Shown one piece after another: positions 52,532-60,940 of a stretch of 64,000 bases of DNA. Numbering within the stretch: position 1 is the first letter of the stretch; each line of letters opens with the position of its first letter. Under the pieces are notes generated by a model. The model made no database searches, was not told where the DNA came from, and worked only from the letters and a program-made list of their open reading frames with translations. The DNA comes from Pyrinomonadaceae bacterium (GTDB taxonomy: Bacteria; Acidobacteriota; Blastocatellia; Pyrinomonadales; Pyrinomonadaceae): positions 1 to 64,000 of the forward strand of contig JAJTWY010000006.1 in assembly GCA_021463165.1 (NCBI GenBank). Reading direction: 5' to 3'. The position numbers and the translations under genes were made by a program.

Positions 52532-53170
52532 ATGTTTTCATTACAAGACCTTTTAGGACAGGCTCAGGGTGATCAGGCCGTCGATCAGATAAGCAGCAGT
52601 GTCGGCGCGGACAATTCGATGGTAAATACGGCGATACAGATGGCTTTGCCGGCTTTGATCAATGGCCTTGCAAATAATGCTTCGACACCTGAGGGTGCGG
52701 AGAGCCTGAATAATGCACTGGATCGGGACCATGTCAATAGTGGCGTCCTCGACAACCTCGGAGGGTTGGCCGGCATGATCTTTGGCGGCGGCCAGGAAGC
52801 ACCGCCTCCACCGCAAGCGAACGCGGGCGGCATCCTCGGTCACATTCTGGGCGGAAGCCAGGGACAGGTCGCACAGGAGGTAAGCCAGAAGTCCGGGTTG
52901 AATATTGGACAGGTTGCCCAGATCCTGATGTTCCTTGCCCCTATCGTGATGAGCTATCTCGGCAAGCAAAAGCAGGAACAAGGCGTTGGGGCGGATGGAC
53001 TAGGCGGACTGCTTGGAGGTCTGCTCGGCGGCGGTCAGCAGACTGCTCCGCAGCAGTCGTCAGGGAACGCTATGATGGACATGGCTTCGAACATGCTCGA
53101 CAGCGACCGAGACGGCAGTGCCCTGGACGACATCGCCTCGATGGCGTTCAAATATATGACGAATAAATAA
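52532..53170 (+). CDS. DUF937 protein, glycine-rich
   Basis: A 212-residue protein. The N-terminal pattern (SLQDLLGQAQGDQAVDQI, ALPALINGLANNASTPEGA) and the repeat of glycine-rich blocks (GGLAGMIFGGG, GGLLGGLLGGG) mark the DUF937 family, of unknown function. No signal peptide or clear membrane segment, although MFLAPIVMSYLG is hydrophobic. AAGGAG lies 10 bases before ATG 52532. Followed by a small exported protein 17 bases downstream. Confidence 0.85.
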   Translation: MFSLQDLLGQAQGDQAVDQISSSVGADNSMVNTAIQMALPALINGLANNASTPEGAESLNNALDRDHVNSGVLDNLGGLAGMIFGGGQEAPPPPQANAGGILGHILGGSQGQVAQEVSQKSGLNIGQVAQILMFLAPIVMSYLGKQKQEQGVGADGLGGLLGGLLGGGQQTAPQQSSGNAMMDMASNMLDSDRDGSALDDIASMAFKYMTNK

Positions 53171-53187
53171 CTGGAGGTTCGCGACAA

Positions 53188-53712
53188 ATGCGACGATGGG
53201 TAGTTTCATCTGCGATCATGGTGATCGCTCTTATGGTCGGGGTGAGCCTCGTTTCGATGGCCTCGAAAGCCGCAGCACCTACGTATCAATTTGTTGAGGT
53301 CTACGCCGTTGCCTATCCCAAGGCCGACGAAGACGCACGGCAGGAACGACGCTGGTATTTTTCGCAGGTTATCGTGATGCCGACGGATGTCCCATCGTAT
53401 TCGCTGGTCAAGAAGGTCTTTTCGCCTTATTTCGCAAGGCACGTAATGGATCCTGTCGAGGCACGAGGTATTGTTCTCGATTTTAGTGAGCAGGACGTAA
53501 GGATGAACGGTGAAACCTCATACACAAACTATGAGACAAAGGCCGAAGCCGAGGCTGAGCTAAAAAAGGCGATCGAATATCGAAAGGGTCAGGGCGGCAA
53601 TATCTACTCGTTCGAGATCGACCTAAAAGACCCCAAGGGTGAGGCGACCAGCAAGCCGAAGCTTGTTTACCACGACAAAGAGCAGGTCATCTACGATAAG
53701 CCAAAACAATAA
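53188..53712 (+). CDS. Small exported protein, unknown
   Basis: A 174-residue protein with a hydrophobic N-terminal signal (about 6-28). The mature part is charged (RQERRWYFSQVIVMPTDVPS, FSPYFARHVMDPVEARGI, TKAEAEAELKKAIEYRKGQG) without recognisable catalytic motifs. GGAGG precedes the ATG. It ends the small DUF937 operon, and a strong terminator follows its stop. Confidence 0.7.
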   Translation: MRRWVVSSAIMVIALMVGVSLVSMASKAAAPTYQFVEVYAVAYPKADEDARQERRWYFSQVIVMPTDVPSYSLVKKVFSPYFARHVMDPVEARGIVLDFSEQDVRMNGETSYTNYETKAEAEAELKKAIEYRKGQGGNIYSFEIDLKDPKGEATSKPKLVYHDKEQVIYDKPKQ

Positions 53713-53722
53713 GACCAAAAAC

Positions 53723-53756
53723 AAAGGCCATGCGGATGGAATGCATGGCCTTTTTT
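53723..53756 (+). terminator. Strong rho-independent terminator
   Basis: A perfect 11-bp stem (AAAGGCCATGC at 53723-53733 with its complement at 53743-53753) closes a 9-base loop and is followed by a T run. It ends the DUF937 operon and may also serve the convergent DUF2911 gene. Confidence 0.9.
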
Positions 53757-53777
53757 ATTGGTTCGTTATAAGTCGGC

Positions 53778-54737
53778 TTAGAGTTTGCCGGCCTTGATGT
53801 CGGCGAGTCGTTTTTCGAACGCAGCCGTATCGGCCTTTTCGGCCTTGCCCTGAGCGACTGCTTTCTCGCCGGTTGCTATGGCTTCATCACGTTTTCCGGC
53901 CGCGAGGAGGATATTGGCCTTTCGCGAAAGGTTGGCGAAGGTAGCCTTTGCCGCGATCTGCTGGTCGACCGCCTTCACGGCCGCGTCAAACCACTTTGCG
54001 GCAGCTTCGTTCTGCTTGTTGGCCTTCGCGTAGTTTGCCGCATTCTGAGCCGGCCCGGGGTCGTCAGACTTGGCACCTGCAACATAAGCCTCGAGACGCT
54101 TCATCGTCGAGCCGACCACATCCTTGACCTCGATCGTGAAGGGAACCTTCACTTTCTCCCAGCGGAGATAAACGGTTGCGGAGTTTTCGGTTATGTTATC
54201 AAATCCGTAATAGAGAAACTCCTTGCTGTCCGTGACCCAAGTCGGTTTTGTTTTCACGCGGAGTGCGTCTTTCTTCGCGTCATATGAGAAACTGCCCCAC
54301 TGGCCGTCATCCTTGTTGAAGATGAGCGTCCATTCCTCTTTGCCCGGGATCGCGTGAAAGCTGTACTTTCCGGCGGGCAATGGCTGGCCGTTGACGTTCA
54401 CATCATCTGCGATCGTGAACAGGGTGGCTTCGTTCGCGCCGGCTCGCCAGATGTGGCCGTTCGGGACAAGCGGGGCCCCGGGCGGCCTAACACGGCCGTC
54501 ATCGAGCGTTGCCTCACCGGCCACAGCGGTTGGCAGATCGCCCCAAATGGTCCGTCCCTTGACCGCCGGGCGGCTGTAAACAATGCTGATATCGGTCGTG
54601 CCGATGGTCTGCATAACACCCGCCTTCGAACTTGGGCGCGGCAGCGGCGGACGGGCTTGCGCCGAAACCGCGACCGCCGAGATCGCTAGGATCAGAAGGG
54701 TTGAAATAATGGTCATGGCCCGAGATAGCTTTTTCAT
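53778..54737 (-). CDS. DUF2911 protein with C-terminal TPR-like helices
   Basis: A 319-residue exported protein. Signal peptide about 6-26 (ends VSAQA). The DUF2911 pattern follows: RPSSKAGVMQTIGTTDISIV, YSRPAVKGRTIWGDL, the GHIWRAGANEATLFT block and LPAGKYSFHAIPGKEEWT. This domain is common in Bacteroidota and Acidobacteriota and has no known activity. The last 100 residues are helical (AAKWFDAAVKAVDQQIAAKA), TPR-like. GAGTT-type site is weak; the start is the only reasonable ATG. Confidence 0.85.
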   Translation of the reverse strand: MKKLSRAMTIISTLLILAISAVAVSAQARPPLPRPSSKAGVMQTIGTTDISIVYSRPAVKGRTIWGDLPTAVAGEATLDDGRVRPPGAPLVPNGHIWRAGANEATLFTIADDVNVNGQPLPAGKYSFHAIPGKEEWTLIFNKDDGQWGSFSYDAKKDALRVKTKPTWVTDSKEFLYYGFDNITENSATVYLRWEKVKVPFTIEVKDVVGSTMKRLEAYVAGAKSDDPGPAQNAANYAKANKQNEAAAKWFDAAVKAVDQQIAAKATFANLSRKANILLAAGKRDEAIATGEKAVAQGKAEKADTAAFEKRLADIKAGKL

Positions 54738-54795
54738 CTTATGTAACTCCTAATACTGAAAATTTGAACCGCTTGCTGTTTGGCTCGTCCGGTAT

Positions 54796-56898
54796 CTAGT
54801 CATCATCATCGTGGGCACGAACGCGTCCGGACGCAACGGCCTCGTCGATCACCTTTTGCGCGAGGTTGCCGGGCAGCGGATCGTAATGCGAGAACTGCAT
54901 ATGATACGAGCCGCGGGCCTGGGTGACCGAGTTTAGCTTCGACTGATAATCGAGCATTTCGCTCAAGGGAACTTTCGCCTTGATAACCTGCTGTTTACCT
55001 CGCATTTCCATTCCGCCGACACGGCCGCGGCGGCTGTTCAGGTCGCCCATGATGTCACCCGAGACTTCCTGCGGGGTGAACACCTCGACATCCATGATCG
55101 GTTCGAGCAGCGTGGGCTTCACCTTTTCCATCGCGGCTCGAAAAGCCTTGCGGCCGGCGGCACGGAAGCTGTGCTCGTCGCTATCGACAGTGTGATAGCT
55201 GCCGTCGATCAGCGTGACCTTGAAATCGACCATCGGGTAGCCGGCGACGGCGCCGCCTGCTGCAGCTTCAATGATGCCTTTCTCGATCGCCGGACGGAAA
55301 TTCTGCGGCACCGCTCCACCAAATATCTTATCGACCCATTCGAAACCGGCACCACGTTCGAGCGGTTCGAAGATCACTTTGCAATCGCCAAACTGCCCAC
55401 GGCCGCCGGACTGTTTCTTATGGCGTCCCTGGACCTCGGCAGTGCCGGTGATCGTTTCTTTGTAGGGAACCTTGGGCGGATGGAGAGCGACCTCTACGTG
55501 GTAACGGTCGGCGAGTTTCTTTACGACCGTTTCGATGTGCAGTTGGCCCGAGCCTGAGAGAATGAACTCTTTTGTCTGTGCATCGCGGTCGAAGTGCAGC
55601 GACGGATCCTCCTCGAGGATCTTGTGCAGAGCGACGGAGATCTTGTCTTCGTCCGCACGAGATTTTGGTTCGATGGCGAACGCGATCGCCGCCTCAGGAT
55701 ACTCGACGGCCGGGAAAACGATCGGGTTCGCCTTGTCGGCGAGAGTATCGCCGGTCTGGGTCTCTTTCAGCTTTACAACGGCAATAATGTCGCCCGTCGC
55801 TGCCTCCTGAATCTTGTCGAGCGTTTTGCCGGAGATCACATGCAGGGCGCCGAGCCGCTCGGCCGCGTCGCGCGACGTATTCTGGACCGTAGCATCCGCC
55901 CCGATCTTTCCGCTGATGACCTTCATCACGTTGATACGGCCGGCGAACGGGTCGGCGATCGTGCGAAACACATAGGCGGAAAATGGTTCGTCGTTCGAAT
56001 ATTTTCGGCTTATCCGGTCGCCGGTCATTTCATTATCCTTGAAACCATATTCGGCCTCGTGCGTCGCCGGATTCGGAGCAAACTCCACAATGTGATCGAG
56101 CAGTATCTGGAGCCCGACAAGGGTGTTGGCCGAGACCGCGTAAACGGGACACAGTTTGCTGCTCGCGATCGCCTTCGCGAGATTAGGGTATATATCGCTC
56201 TCATCGAGAGTGCCGGTCTCAAAGTATTTTTCCATCAGAGCGTCGTCTGATTCGGCAACGATCTCAATAAGCCGTTCGCGGGTCCGTTCAAAGACGTCGC
56301 GGCCTGCTTCGGGGAGCGGGATCTCCTTCGCCTTCCCGTTAGCGTCGAATTCATAAGCCTTCTGGTGAACGACATCAACCACACCCTTGAAGTTGCCCTC
56401 AGCTCCTATCGGAAGTGTGAAAGGCACTATCGAACGTGCAAAGCTCGACGTAGCGGTCTCAAGAGCGTGGCCAAAATCGGCGTGCTCCTTATCGATCTTG
56501 TTGATCACCATGAACCGAGGGAGCAAAAACTCATTGGCGTACTGCCACGTTTTTTCGGTCTGGACCTCGATCCCGTGAACGCCGTCAACCACAACGAGCG
56601 CACAGTCGGCAACTCGAAGAGCCGGACGGGCGTGCGAAACAAACGCCGCATAACCCGGAGTGTCTATCAAGTTTACTTTCGTGTCTTTATATTCGAGGTG
56701 GGCGAAGTTGTTGTTGAGGGATATCTTGCGGGCTATCGAATCTTCTTCGTAGTCGGTAATGGTCGTACCTTCGTCGACCTTACCCCATCGGGCGGCTCCG
56801 GAAATGTAGAGCAGGGAACTGACGAGCTGGGTTTTACCTGCGTCGCCGTGTCCAATGACAGCCATATTCCTGATGTTCTCAGTTGCGAATGCTTTCAT
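54796..56898 (-). CDS. Elongation factor G-like GTPase (FusA2 type)
   Basis: A 700-residue translational GTPase. From ATG 56898 (AAGGAG upstream): P-loop GHGDAGKTQ, switch II LIDTPGY, NKID, then domains II-V of EF-G type (GRGQFGDCKVIFEPLERGAG, GYPMVDFKVTLIDGSYH, and MQFSHYDPLPGNLAQKVIDE at the C-terminus). The GHGDAGKT P-loop and overall sequence match the second, non-essential EF-G group rather than canonical FusA. Such paralogues may act in ribosome recycling or tolerance conditions. No str operon genes are near. Confidence 0.92.
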   Translation of the reverse strand: MKAFATENIRNMAVIGHGDAGKTQLVSSLLYISGAARWGKVDEGTTITDYEEDSIARKISLNNNFAHLEYKDTKVNLIDTPGYAAFVSHARPALRVADCALVVVDGVHGIEVQTEKTWQYANEFLLPRFMVINKIDKEHADFGHALETATSSFARSIVPFTLPIGAEGNFKGVVDVVHQKAYEFDANGKAKEIPLPEAGRDVFERTRERLIEIVAESDDALMEKYFETGTLDESDIYPNLAKAIASSKLCPVYAVSANTLVGLQILLDHIVEFAPNPATHEAEYGFKDNEMTGDRISRKYSNDEPFSAYVFRTIADPFAGRINVMKVISGKIGADATVQNTSRDAAERLGALHVISGKTLDKIQEAATGDIIAVVKLKETQTGDTLADKANPIVFPAVEYPEAAIAFAIEPKSRADEDKISVALHKILEEDPSLHFDRDAQTKEFILSGSGQLHIETVVKKLADRYHVEVALHPPKVPYKETITGTAEVQGRHKKQSGGRGQFGDCKVIFEPLERGAGFEWVDKIFGGAVPQNFRPAIEKGIIEAAAGGAVAGYPMVDFKVTLIDGSYHTVDSDEHSFRAAGRKAFRAAMEKVKPTLLEPIMDVEVFTPQEVSGDIMGDLNSRRGRVGGMEMRGKQQVIKAKVPLSEMLDYQSKLNSVTQARGSYHMQFSHYDPLPGNLAQKVIDEAVASGRVRAHDDDD

Positions 56899-56930
56899 GT
56901 TCGGCAATCTCTCCTTGCGGTTAAAGTTTA

Positions 56931-57006
56931 GAGTTCCGAGTTCCTGGTTTCGAGCTCTTCTTGATCTCCAACGCGGAACCTGGAACACGAAACCCGAAAC
57001 TTTTTT
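56931..57006. repeat. Imperfect inverted and tandem GTTCC/GTTTC motifs
   Basis: The left arm reads GTTCC-GA-GTTCC-TG-GTTTCG, and the right arm reads GGAACC-T-GGAAC-AC-GAAACC-CGAAAC followed by TTTTTT. It forms an imperfect long hairpin just upstream of the fusA2-like gene. It may be a dispersed intergenic repeat or a terminator; no + gene ends here. Confidence 0.45.
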
Positions 57007-57120
57007 AAGTTGTTGGTAATAATCAAATTTATATCACTATAAACAAAAGGGCAACCGCGTTATGCGGTGAATTGTAACGCCTCGGGCTTTGGATTATCTT
57101 TATCTATTCCAACTCGGGAA

Positions 57121-57903
57121 ATGACCAATTTCGAAACAGCAATAAAGCAACTCGACATCGCTCTTTTCGAGCGGATCCCGAGCCAGTCGACGGATCGCGA
57201 CAAACGTTCGCTCCTGGCGCTGCAACTGGCGGTTCGATCGTTGCTTCCATCATACCGCTACCTTGAAATTGGGTCTTACCTCGGCGGCAGCATACAACCG
57301 CATCTGCTTGACCCGAAATGTGAACGCATCTACTCGATCGACAAACGGCCTGCGGTTCAGCCCGACGCTCGCGGCCTGGATTGGGAATATCGCAACAATT
57401 CGACGATGCGGATGCTCGAAATGCTCGGCGAGGTGTCGAACGAGACCGGCAAGATAGTCGTTATCGATGGCGAGACGTCGTCACTCGATATTTCAACGGT
57501 CGGCGAACAGGTCGAGTTGTGTTTTATTGACGGGGAACACACCGATGCCGCTGCAACCTCCGACTGGAGGTTCTGCCGAAAGGTGCTAGCGCCGAAGGGG
57601 GCGATAATTTTCCATGACGCGCACATAGTATATAATTGCATCGCTTCGGTGACGGCGGATCTTGAAAAGGCAGGCGTCATGTTCCGTGGATATGTGCTGC
57701 CGCATACGGTCTTTGTGGTCGAGATCGGCGATTTTCCGTTGCTCGATCATCCGGCTGTTCTCGAACTAGTGCTTGAAAATCGGTACAGCTATCTGTTCGC
57801 ATTGCAGGAAAATGATCGATTCCGCCAGTTTGCCAACAGATTTCCGTTCAATGTTCTCAGAAAATTGAAGCAGAAGGTCGTCGGCGGAAATGTGAGCGAA
57901 TAG
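57121..57903 (+). CDS. SAM-dependent methyltransferase, class I (Methyltransf_24-like)
   Basis: A 260-residue methyltransferase. Motif I is YLEIGSYLGGSIQP (about 55-68), the acidic strand after it is IYSIDKRPA, and motif post-II/III is VELCFIDGEHTDAAATSDW followed by PKGAIIFHDAHIVY. This family 24 type is common in cell-surface sugar and secondary-metabolite clusters. ATG 57121 is preferred to a GTG at 57067. Neighbouring genes give no substrate hint. C-terminal residues (NRFPFNVLRKLKQKV) are basic. Confidence 0.85.
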   Translation: MTNFETAIKQLDIALFERIPSQSTDRDKRSLLALQLAVRSLLPSYRYLEIGSYLGGSIQPHLLDPKCERIYSIDKRPAVQPDARGLDWEYRNNSTMRMLEMLGEVSNETGKIVVIDGETSSLDISTVGEQVELCFIDGEHTDAAATSDWRFCRKVLAPKGAIIFHDAHIVYNCIASVTADLEKAGVMFRGYVLPHTVFVVEIGDFPLLDHPAVLELVLENRYSYLFALQENDRFRQFANRFPFNVLRKLKQKVVGGNVSE

Positions 57904-57983
57904 TAAGTGCCGGTCAACGTGCTGTCTTGGCAAGTGCATCCTAAGCAGAGGAACCGGCGTGTTCGGGAAGAGGACAATAACCT

Positions 57984-59804
57984 ATGTCGTTTAATGTGAT
58001 GCGTTTGCGGGGATTTGCGGTCGGGTGCTTCGCGGTTGCGCTTGTTGTTCAACCGCTGGCGGTTCTTGCCCAGGATCTGATCGCGGTGAGCAGCATTACC
58101 GGAGGTTCGAGCGTTTTCGTTTTCCGCAACACGGCGAAAGCGGCGAAGCGATTTATCGTCTCGACAAAACCTACCCGGACAAAGGCACAGCGCACCGAGA
58201 CCGTCAAGAAGATCAAGAAACAGTTTGAGACCTTGGCCAAGATAACACCGCGGCGGCCGAAAGCGGCTGTGGTTGATCCGAAGACGCCGATCTCGAAGGC
58301 GTTGCCGCCCGCACAGGGATCTATCAGGTTTGCCGGCGTCGGTGAATTCTATCTGGACAAGGGCGATATCGATCTGGCTCTTGCGGCGTTCCGAGACGCG
58401 CTTGAACTCGATGAGAACAATAGCCTTGCAAAGACGGGATACAGCGAGGCCCTAGTCGCAAAGGGCAACCAGTATCTGGATAAGGATCAAGCCCGCGAAG
58501 CAAAGGGAATGTACATGGAGGCCCTGAAGTTTGACAGCCGAAATGCAGCGGCTTACTTCGGCTTGGCCGAGGCCTATACCGAGCTCGATGAGATCGGCGA
58601 GGCGATCGCAAATTACGAGAAGGCCATCGAGGGCGACAAGGAGCTTACCGAGATATTTGTTCCGCTAGGCATCCTGTATTACCAGAATAACCAGATGGAC
58701 AAGGCCGATGAGACCTTGACCAAAGCCGTGGCCATTAACCCGAATGTCGCTGAGGCTCAGTTCTTCCTCGGGCTGGTGAGAAGCAATCAAGGCCGAAACG
58801 AGGAAGCGTTAGCCGCCTTTACCAAGGCAAAGACCCTGGACCCGAATAATGCCGATGCTTTCTTTAACGCGGGTGAATCCCTCGTGAAGCTGAAGCAGCT
58901 TGAGCTAGCAATTCCGGAATATGAGAAGGCTACGCAGCTGAAGCCGAACCATTTTGATGCCTGGTTCAGCCTGGGTGAAGTCTATTTCACGCTCGGCAAT
59001 TACCCGAAAGCCATCATTGCTTACGAGGCAGCCTCGAAGATCAAGAACACCGATTGGGAAGTGTTCTCAGGCCTCGCGGAGAGCTATCGGTTGACGTCGA
59101 ACATCGGTAAGGCAGAGGCGAATTACCGGCTCGCCACGCTCTTCCTGACGCGGATGCCGAATTACGATGAGAAGAAGGTCGCCGAGTTTGACAGCAAGAT
59201 AGGGCTGATGCAGGGGCAGCAATGCGACCTGTTCCAGCAGCGAAATATAGCCTGCAATTGGCAGAACGTCATCGACGCCCTGCAAAGGGCGGCGGACCGG
59301 ACCAAGGATCCGATCGATTACGTGAACCTGGGATGGGCCTACTTTATGGCCGGACATCGCGAAGCTGAGAACAAGAACCTACCGGTCGCCCGCCCATTCC
59401 TCGAGAAGGCCATTCCCGCATTGAAGACGGCCGTTGCGGCAGGGCCGCCGGCCGAGGACTTCGCCTTGCAGAACCTCGCCTCGGTTTATATCGACCTGGG
59501 TGATAACAAGGCCGCTATTGACACCCTTAACAACCTGATCAAGAAGAAGCCTGACCTGGACTTCGCCCGGTATGCTCTCGGCGTGGCGTATTTTAAGAGC
59601 AACGACTTTGTTAATGCTGAGAAGTGGTTTCGGGCATCGATCGATAAAGATCCGAAGAACGTGACCTACTTTATGGCCCTGGGGAACGCCTTGATCAGCC
59701 GCAAGGACGGCAAAGGGCTGCGTGCCCTTATCGACCGGCTCAGGCCGATCGATGCCGTTGCTGCCGACGAACTCGACAAAAAACGCCAGTTGTTTAGAAT
59801 GTAG
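57984..59804 (+). CDS. Exported TPR protein, paralogue 1
   Basis: A 606-residue protein. A signal peptide (about 5-29) ends at LAQ|DLIAV. Shortly after comes GGSSVFVFRNTAK, a motif repeated in the second paralogue at 60941. Residues 110-600 are TPR repeats (for example ALAAFRDALELDENNSLAKT, AIANYEKAIEGDKELTEIFV, ALAAFTKAKTLDPNNADAFF, AVAAGPPAEDFALQNLASVY). TPR solenoids scaffold protein complexes; this one would act in the periplasm or on the surface. It is followed by murB after 20 bases, so both may share an mRNA. Partner unknown. Confidence 0.85.
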   Translation: MSFNVMRLRGFAVGCFAVALVVQPLAVLAQDLIAVSSITGGSSVFVFRNTAKAAKRFIVSTKPTRTKAQRTETVKKIKKQFETLAKITPRRPKAAVVDPKTPISKALPPAQGSIRFAGVGEFYLDKGDIDLALAAFRDALELDENNSLAKTGYSEALVAKGNQYLDKDQAREAKGMYMEALKFDSRNAAAYFGLAEAYTELDEIGEAIANYEKAIEGDKELTEIFVPLGILYYQNNQMDKADETLTKAVAINPNVAEAQFFLGLVRSNQGRNEEALAAFTKAKTLDPNNADAFFNAGESLVKLKQLELAIPEYEKATQLKPNHFDAWFSLGEVYFTLGNYPKAIIAYEAASKIKNTDWEVFSGLAESYRLTSNIGKAEANYRLATLFLTRMPNYDEKKVAEFDSKIGLMQGQQCDLFQQRNIACNWQNVIDALQRAADRTKDPIDYVNLGWAYFMAGHREAENKNLPVARPFLEKAIPALKTAVAAGPPAEDFALQNLASVYIDLGDNKAAIDTLNNLIKKKPDLDFARYALGVAYFKSNDFVNAEKWFRASIDKDPKNVTYFMALGNALISRKDGKGLRALIDRLRPIDAVAADELDKKRQLFRM

Positions 59805-59824
59805 CGGCCCGCTTGGGATCCAAT

Positions 59825-60877
59825 GTGAAAATTCAGCAGAATGTTCCACTCGCACCTTTGACCACGTTCAAGGTTGGCGGCGATGCAAGACTGTTTGTCC
59901 GCGCATCGACCGAAAACGAGGTCATTGAGGCGTCGTGCTTTGCACGGGATTCGTCTATCCCGATGTTCGTATTGGGTGGCGGAAGCAACATTCTGGTCTC
60001 GGATCGCGGTTTTGACGGCCTCGTAGTGCAGATCGGCATCAAGGGCGTCCGCGATGTTACCCGTGGGGATCATCGCGTGAACGACGAAACCGGGGACTTT
60101 ACGTTTGTCGAAGCAGGAGCGGGTGAAGACTGGGACCTTTTTGTTGACAATGTTCTCGAACGCGGACTCGCCGGGGTCGAATGTCTCAGCGGCATACCCG
60201 GACTCGTAGGTGGTACACCGGTCCAGAACGTCGGGGCCTATGGCCAAGATGTTTCAGAGACGATAGTAAGCGTAAGGTGTTTCGACAGGCGGACGGGATC
60301 GGTCATTGAGATCTCGAACGCGGACTGCAGGTTCGAGTACCGGAAAAGTATTTTTAATTCGAACATGCGGGACCGGTTCATCGTACTGAACGTCTTGTTC
60401 AGGCTGCGGCGGGGCGGCGCTCCGAACGTCAGCTACCGTGATCTGGCCGGATCATTTGGCACCCGAATACCCACGTTGAAGGAGGTCAGAGACGCTGTTT
60501 TGCAGGTCAGGCGTTCGAAATCGATGGTGATCGACGAGACTGACCAGAATAGCAGGAGCGCCGGTTCGTTCTTTAAGAATCCGGTCGTGTCAATAGCAGT
60601 TTTTGAGCGGATCAAGTCCGATCATGCGAACGTGCCCGGTTTTGAGGCGGGCGACGGAGTGAAGATACCGGCCGCCTGGCTGATAGAGAAGGCGGGATTT
60701 AATAAAGGCTTTACCGCGGGCGAGGCCGGGATCTCCGCAAATCACACACTGGCAATAATTAACCGTGGGCATGCAAGGGCGGACGAGATCGTCGTTCTAA
60801 TGAGAAGAATTCAGGAGGCGGTGGCAGATAAATTCGGGATCGATCTGCTGCCGGAGCCGGTATTCGTAGGATTCTAG
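59825..60877 (+). CDS. murB: UDP-N-acetylenolpyruvoylglucosamine reductase
   Basis: A 350-residue flavoenzyme that reduces UDP-GlcNAc-enolpyruvate to UDP-MurNAc in peptidoglycan synthesis. FAD-binding: LTTFKVGGDARLFV, MFVLGGGSNILVSDRGFDGL, GIPGLVGGTPVQNVGAYGQD. The active-site Ser is in SAGSFFKNPV and the C-terminal domain has AGISANHTLAIINRG. The extended middle (YRDLAGSFGTR) is of the type I MurB class. A GTG at 59825 fits the family start (KIQQNVPLAPLTTF). A TTG at 59813 is in frame too. Embedded between the TPR paralogues, unusually outside a mur/fts cluster. Confidence 0.95.
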   Translation: MKIQQNVPLAPLTTFKVGGDARLFVRASTENEVIEASCFARDSSIPMFVLGGGSNILVSDRGFDGLVVQIGIKGVRDVTRGDHRVNDETGDFTFVEAGAGEDWDLFVDNVLERGLAGVECLSGIPGLVGGTPVQNVGAYGQDVSETIVSVRCFDRRTGSVIEISNADCRFEYRKSIFNSNMRDRFIVLNVLFRLRRGGAPNVSYRDLAGSFGTRIPTLKEVRDAVLQVRRSKSMVIDETDQNSRSAGSFFKNPVVSIAVFERIKSDHANVPGFEAGDGVKIPAAWLIEKAGFNKGFTAGEAGISANHTLAIINRGHARADEIVVLMRRIQEAVADKFGIDLLPEPVFVGF

Positions 60878-60901
60878 GATCAATACGATTTCGAATGATT
60901 G

Positions 60902-60920
60902 TACAACACTGTTGTATAAT
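60902..60920 (+). promoter_or_regulatory. Palindrome overlapping a -10 box before TPR paralogue 2
   Basis: TACAACA-C-TGTTGTA (60902-60916) is a perfect 15-base palindrome that runs into TATAAT (60915-60920). The gene starts at 60941, so a repressor or activator bound here could control it. Confidence 0.5.
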
Positions 60921-60940
60921 CATTGGGAGTAGGATGGTTT

